A DNA stretch of 8,422 bases, taken from NCBI GenBank assembly GCA_900546345.1, contig URCI01000076.1, positions 1-8,422 of the forward strand. The letters are read 5' to 3'. The notes under the pieces were generated by a model, which had not been told where the DNA came from, did not search any database, and saw only the letters and a list, made by a program, of their open reading frames with translations. Below, piece after piece: positions 6,143 to 8,422 of this stretch (the first letter of the stretch is position 1; the number at the start of each line of letters is the position of its first letter). The position numbers and the translations under genes are program-made. Origin of the DNA: an uncultured Prevotella sp. GTDB lineage: Bacteria; Bacteroidota; Bacteroidia; Bacteroidales; Bacteroidaceae.

Positions 6143-6150
6143 CAAAATTA
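6143..6150 (-). promoter_or_regulatory. -7 promoter element of the dapB-lepB operon
   Basis: On the minus strand TAATTTTG matches TAnnTTTG exactly. Transcription would start near 6136, leaving a leader of roughly 19 bases before the dapB ATG. No TTTG lies at the normal 19-21 base spacing upstream; the nearest is only 12 bases away, so the -33 part is not supported. Confidence 0.5.
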
Positions 6151-6266
6151 GCGATTTTATGGCAAAAGCCGTCGTTTTTGTCGCTTAAATTATTCAAAAT
6201 GAGCCACATTAGATACTTTTAACCACAAAACTTCCTCAGCAGACTGCCTTTTAGAGAAAAAACGTG

Positions 6267-6274
6267 TATCTTTG
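6267..6274 (+). promoter_or_regulatory. -7 promoter element of the PCMD lipoprotein cluster
   Basis: TATCTTTG matches TAnnTTTG exactly and lies 45 bp before the lipoprotein ATG. Transcription would start near 6281, giving a leader of about 39 bases that contains a small hairpin (6286-6300). A TTTG -33 element is not seen at the right distance. Confidence 0.5.
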
Positions 6275-6285
6275 TAGAAGTTTTC

Positions 6286-6304
6286 AGACATAACATGTCT
6301 TTTT
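6286..6304 (+). promoter_or_regulatory. Small hairpin with T-run in the lipoprotein leader
   Basis: AGACAT (6286-6291) pairs with ATGTCT (6295-6300) around a three-base loop AAC, and TTTT follows. The layout is terminator-like, but the stem is only six pairs and AT-rich, so it is a weak candidate for attenuation or stability control just upstream of the ATG at 6320. Confidence 0.25.
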
Positions 6305-6319
6305 ATACATGATAAGAGA

Positions 6320-7474
6320 ATGAAAAGGTACTTCTATACACTGCCCCTACTGGCTGCAACGCTGCTGATGGGGTCCTGCTTCAAAGAGGAGCCGCTCAAC
6401 AGCGAGTGCGACATCACGCAGGTGAGCCTCCACGTAGACAATCCGCAGGCCACATTCTATCAACTGTCTGACACGACAAAGGAGGTGCTGTCGACCGACA
6501 GCGTGATCACCTTTGAAGTCAGACGGGAACACGAGGCCGACCTCAGCCTGCTCACGCCGACATTGCGGCTCACGCCGGGTGCCAAAGCGGTGATGACCGG
6601 CAGCGAGGTCGACAAGAAGAACGGTGGAAAGTGGCACTATCAGGTGGTCTCGGAGGACGGGCACTGGCACCGCAACTACACGGTGGAGGTAAGGCCGACG
6701 ACACGTATGACCAACGACACGGTGAAGTTCGACTTTGAGCACTATGAGCTGGAGCCGAAAGGACATTATTATGTCTGGCATATCCTGCGCAACGACGGCA
6801 GCAACGCGGGTGAATGGGCCAACGGCAACCCGGGCTTCAGCCTCAGCATGGGCTCGGCCAAACCCGACGAATACCCGACGGCACCGCTGGCCAACGGCTA
6901 CGACGGCGCGGCCGTGAAGCTTACTACCCGCAGCACGGGACCCTTCGGGGCAATGGTCAACAAGCGCATCGCGGCCGGAAACCTCTTCATCGGCACCTTC
7001 GACATGCAAAGCGCACTCACCGACGCCATGAAAGCCACTCACTTCGGACTGGTCTTTGACCGGCAGCCGATCAAGGTGACGGGCTACTATACTTATCAGC
7101 CGGGAGAGACTTTCCAAGATCCCAAAGGCAACACCGTGGCCGACCGCACTGATCAGGCCGCCATCTACGCTGTGCTCTACCGCAACCATGATGACCAAGG
7201 CAACACCGTCACGCTCTACGGCGACAATGTGAAGACAAGTCCGCAGATCGTTGCCATCGCTGACATGGGCTTGGTGAAACCTGCCAAGGAATGGACACCG
7301 TTCTCCATCGAATTTAAATATCTCAGTGACATCGACCTCGACCTGCTCAAGCAGCGCGGTTACAGCCTCACTATCGTCTTCTCATCCAGTGCTGACGGTG
7401 ACCAGTTTGAGGGGGCTATCGGCTCCACACTCTGCGTCGACAAAGTGAGACTGGTATGTAAAAAAGAAGAATAA
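6320..7474 (+). CDS. PCMD-domain surface lipoprotein
   Basis: Predicted 384-residue lipoprotein. The signal peptide ends in the lipobox LMGSC, with lipidated C20. The residues after it, FKEEP, put acidic residues close to the cysteine, like the lipoprotein export signal of Bacteroidota, so surface exposure is likely. Residues about 30-127 look like a beta-rich Ig-like domain. Residues about 135-381 resemble the 'putative carbohydrate metabolism domain' (PCMD): FDFEHYE, EWANGNPGFS (165-174), AAGNLFIGTF (218-227), HFGLVFDRQPIKVTGYYTY (241-259), AIYAVLYR (281-288), SLTIVFSSSADG (349-360) and FEGAIGSTLCVDKVRL (363-378). I recognise these as PCMD-type from memory. Despite its name, no activity is established for the domain, although structures suggest glycan binding or processing. 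It is the first gene of a plus-strand cluster, and the next gene starts 13 bp later. The domain call is good and the function unknown. Confidence 0.87.
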   Translation: MKRYFYTLPLLAATLLMGSCFKEEPLNSECDITQVSLHVDNPQATFYQLSDTTKEVLSTDSVITFEVRREHEADLSLLTPTLRLTPGAKAVMTGSEVDKKNGGKWHYQVVSEDGHWHRNYTVEVRPTTRMTNDTVKFDFEHYELEPKGHYYVWHILRNDGSNAGEWANGNPGFSLSMGSAKPDEYPTAPLANGYDGAAVKLTTRSTGPFGAMVNKRIAAGNLFIGTFDMQSALTDAMKATHFGLVFDRQPIKVTGYYTYQPGETFQDPKGNTVADRTDQAAIYAVLYRNHDDQGNTVTLYGDNVKTSPQIVAIADMGLVKPAKEWTPFSIEFKYLSDIDLDLLKQRGYSLTIVFSSSADGDQFEGAIGSTLCVDKVRLVCKKEE

Positions 7475-7487
7475 CCTCTAAGAAACG

Positions 7488-8255
7488 ATGATGATGAACA
7501 AGATAAAGACCATTTCGCTTGCCCTGCTGCTCGGCATCGCCGCTAACGCGCAGGCCAAAGGACTGACTGACAACACAGTGCTGAAACTGCGCATCGGATA
7601 TAACATCGGCGGCACGGCGCCCGTGGGCATGCCGGCATCAATACGCCGCCTCAACAGCTACACGCTGCAACCCAACCTCGTGCTCGGCGTGGAGGCCGAC
7701 AAGGCGCTTGACGATCACTGGGGACTGACACTTGGTTTGCAGGTGGAGAACAAAGGTATGAAAGAGGACGCACGCGTGAAGAACTACCACGAGGAAGTGG
7801 TGCGCGGAGGCGAGAAACTCGCCGGTATGTTCACCGGCGACGTCACGACAGAGGTGACGGAGTGGATGCTCACGATCCCTCTGCACGCCCGCTGGCAGGC
7901 CACGAACCGTTTTTCGCTCCACGCCGGTCCTTATCTCTCTATATTGACCCAACGCAAGTTCACGGGCTATGCCCACGACGGCTATCTGCGCGTAGGCGAT
8001 CCTACGGGAGCCAAGGTGGTGCTCGGAGGCGACGAGAGCACACGCGGCGACTACGACTTCAGCGACGACATGCGACACCTGCAATGGGGCGTGGATGTCG
8101 GAGGAGAATACCGCATCTGGCAGCGCACGGCGATCTTCGCCAACCTCAGCTGGGGATTCAGCGGCATCCACCACAGTGGCTTCACAGCCGTGGAGCAGAC
8201 GCTTTACCCTATCTACGCCTCCGTGGGCGTGAGCTATCGGCTCAAACATCGGTAA
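7488..8255 (+). CDS. Outer-membrane beta-barrel protein, PorT-like
   Basis: Predicted 255-residue protein with a signal peptide (KIKTISLALLLGIAANAQA, likely cut after A23). The remainder alternates polar and hydrophobic residues in short strands with glycine/aspartate turns, such as LKLRIGYNIGG, YTLQPNLVLGVEADKAL, WGLTLGLQVENKGM, WMLTIPLHARWQ and FSLHAGPYLSIL. It ends in YASVGVSYRL, a typical last strand. This is the pattern of the small Bacteroidota 'outer membrane beta-barrel' proteins. Such proteins sit in the outer membrane; this one could anchor or assist the neighbouring lipoprotein, which is inference from context. Three ATGs in a row (7488, 7491, 7494) make the exact start ambiguous, and no clear ribosome site separates them. 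It is 13 bp after the lipoprotein stop and so almost surely co-transcribed. The individual substrate is unknown. Confidence 0.85.
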   Translation: MMMNKIKTISLALLLGIAANAQAKGLTDNTVLKLRIGYNIGGTAPVGMPASIRRLNSYTLQPNLVLGVEADKALDDHWGLTLGLQVENKGMKEDARVKNYHEEVVRGGEKLAGMFTGDVTTEVTEWMLTIPLHARWQATNRFSLHAGPYLSILTQRKFTGYAHDGYLRVGDPTGAKVVLGGDESTRGDYDFSDDMRHLQWGVDVGGEYRIWQRTAIFANLSWGFSGIHHSGFTAVEQTLYPIYASVGVSYRLKHR

Positions 8256-8315
8256 ATCATTGAATTCAGAAACATATATTATTATTAGTTCTTTCTAAAG
8301 TAAAAGGTTTTAATT
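8256..8315 (+). promoter_or_regulatory. AT-rich spacer before the third cluster gene
   Basis: This 60-bp AT-rich spacer holds no TAnnTTTG element and no clear hairpin, so I see no sign that the following gene has a separate promoter. Read-through from the two upstream genes is the simplest reading. Confidence 0.3.
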
Positions 8316-8422
8316 ATGAAGAAAACATTACTCTCGTTAGCTCTGGCTTTGCTCTCCTCGCTGAGCATGAGCGCCAAAGACTACACCGACAAGCTTGTCG
8401 TGACCGTCAACGGTACGGCTAC
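8316..8422 (+). CDS. Secreted calycin-like domain protein, N-terminal part
   Basis: The frame opens with ATG 8316 and runs 35 codons plus two bases off the right edge. A signal peptide MKKTLLSLALALLSSLSMSA is followed by KDYTDKLVVTVNGTAT. That beginning is typical of small Bacteroidota proteins carrying a calycin-like (lipocalin-like) beta-barrel domain, which usually start the mature chain with a Lys-Asp-Tyr-Thr-Asp-type strand. No lipobox cysteine is visible, so this copy is probably a soluble periplasmic or secreted protein. It follows the PCMD lipoprotein and beta-barrel gene on the same strand and probably belongs to the same unit. The family call rests on the N-terminus only. Confidence 0.6.
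   Translation, partial: MKKTLLSLALALLSSLSMSAKDYTDKLVVTVNGTA

Noticed and set aside
6347..7198. A 283-codon open frame on the minus strand
   Set aside because: Antisense shadow of the PCMD lipoprotein gene, which has a lipobox and family motifs; the shadow has neither.
7638..8249. A 203-codon open frame on the minus strand
   Set aside because: Mirror of the beta-barrel protein gene; no motif or plausible start context.

Overview
The window looks like a chromosomal segment from a Bacteroidota bacterium, most likely Prevotella or a close Bacteroidales relative. The reasons are Bacteroidetes-type promoter elements (TAnnTTTG -7 boxes), the lack of Shine-Dalgarno sequences, a PCMD-type surface lipoprotein, a signal peptidase I of the long Bacteroidetes form, and a dapB-lepB-(S26 paralog)-WbqC gene order that I recall from other Bacteroidales. 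Genus and gene-order statements are from memory and were not searched.

Layout. Positions 1-720 (minus) hold the first 240 residues of a PfkB-family sugar kinase that runs off the left edge. It is divergent from an M16 zinc peptidase (817-2193, plus), across a 96-bp spacer carrying overlapping promoters. The M16 enzyme has all its metal ligands but an unusually long, repeat-rich linker between its two halves. A 476-bp gene-free stretch follows (2194-2669), with a GC-rich hairpin just after the M16 stop and a perfect 56-bp palindrome in the middle that probably terminates transcription from both sides.

A four-gene minus-strand operon runs from 6117 down to 2670: dapB (dihydrodipicolinate reductase), lepB (signal peptidase I), a short S26 paralog that appears to lack the catalytic lysine and has a cysteine cluster, and a WbqC-like protein. 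The last two genes both appear to start at TTG. A strong RNA hairpin separates lepB from the paralog. A 14-bp tandem duplication sits at the WbqC start and decides which upstream start is in frame.

From 6320 rightwards (plus) there is a cell-envelope cluster: a PCMD-domain lipoprotein with a probable surface-export signal, a PorT-like outer-membrane beta-barrel protein 13 bp downstream, and the first 35 codons of a secreted protein that looks like a calycin-like domain protein. The layout suggests co-expressed surface or periplasmic proteins of unknown substrate.

Most of the window is ordinary conserved bacterial content. The least explained parts are the degenerate signal-peptidase paralog, the repeat-controlled WbqC start, the M16 linker insertion, the long palindrome and the uncharacterised envelope cluster. 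I found no RNA genes, CRISPR array, insertion sequence or prophage.
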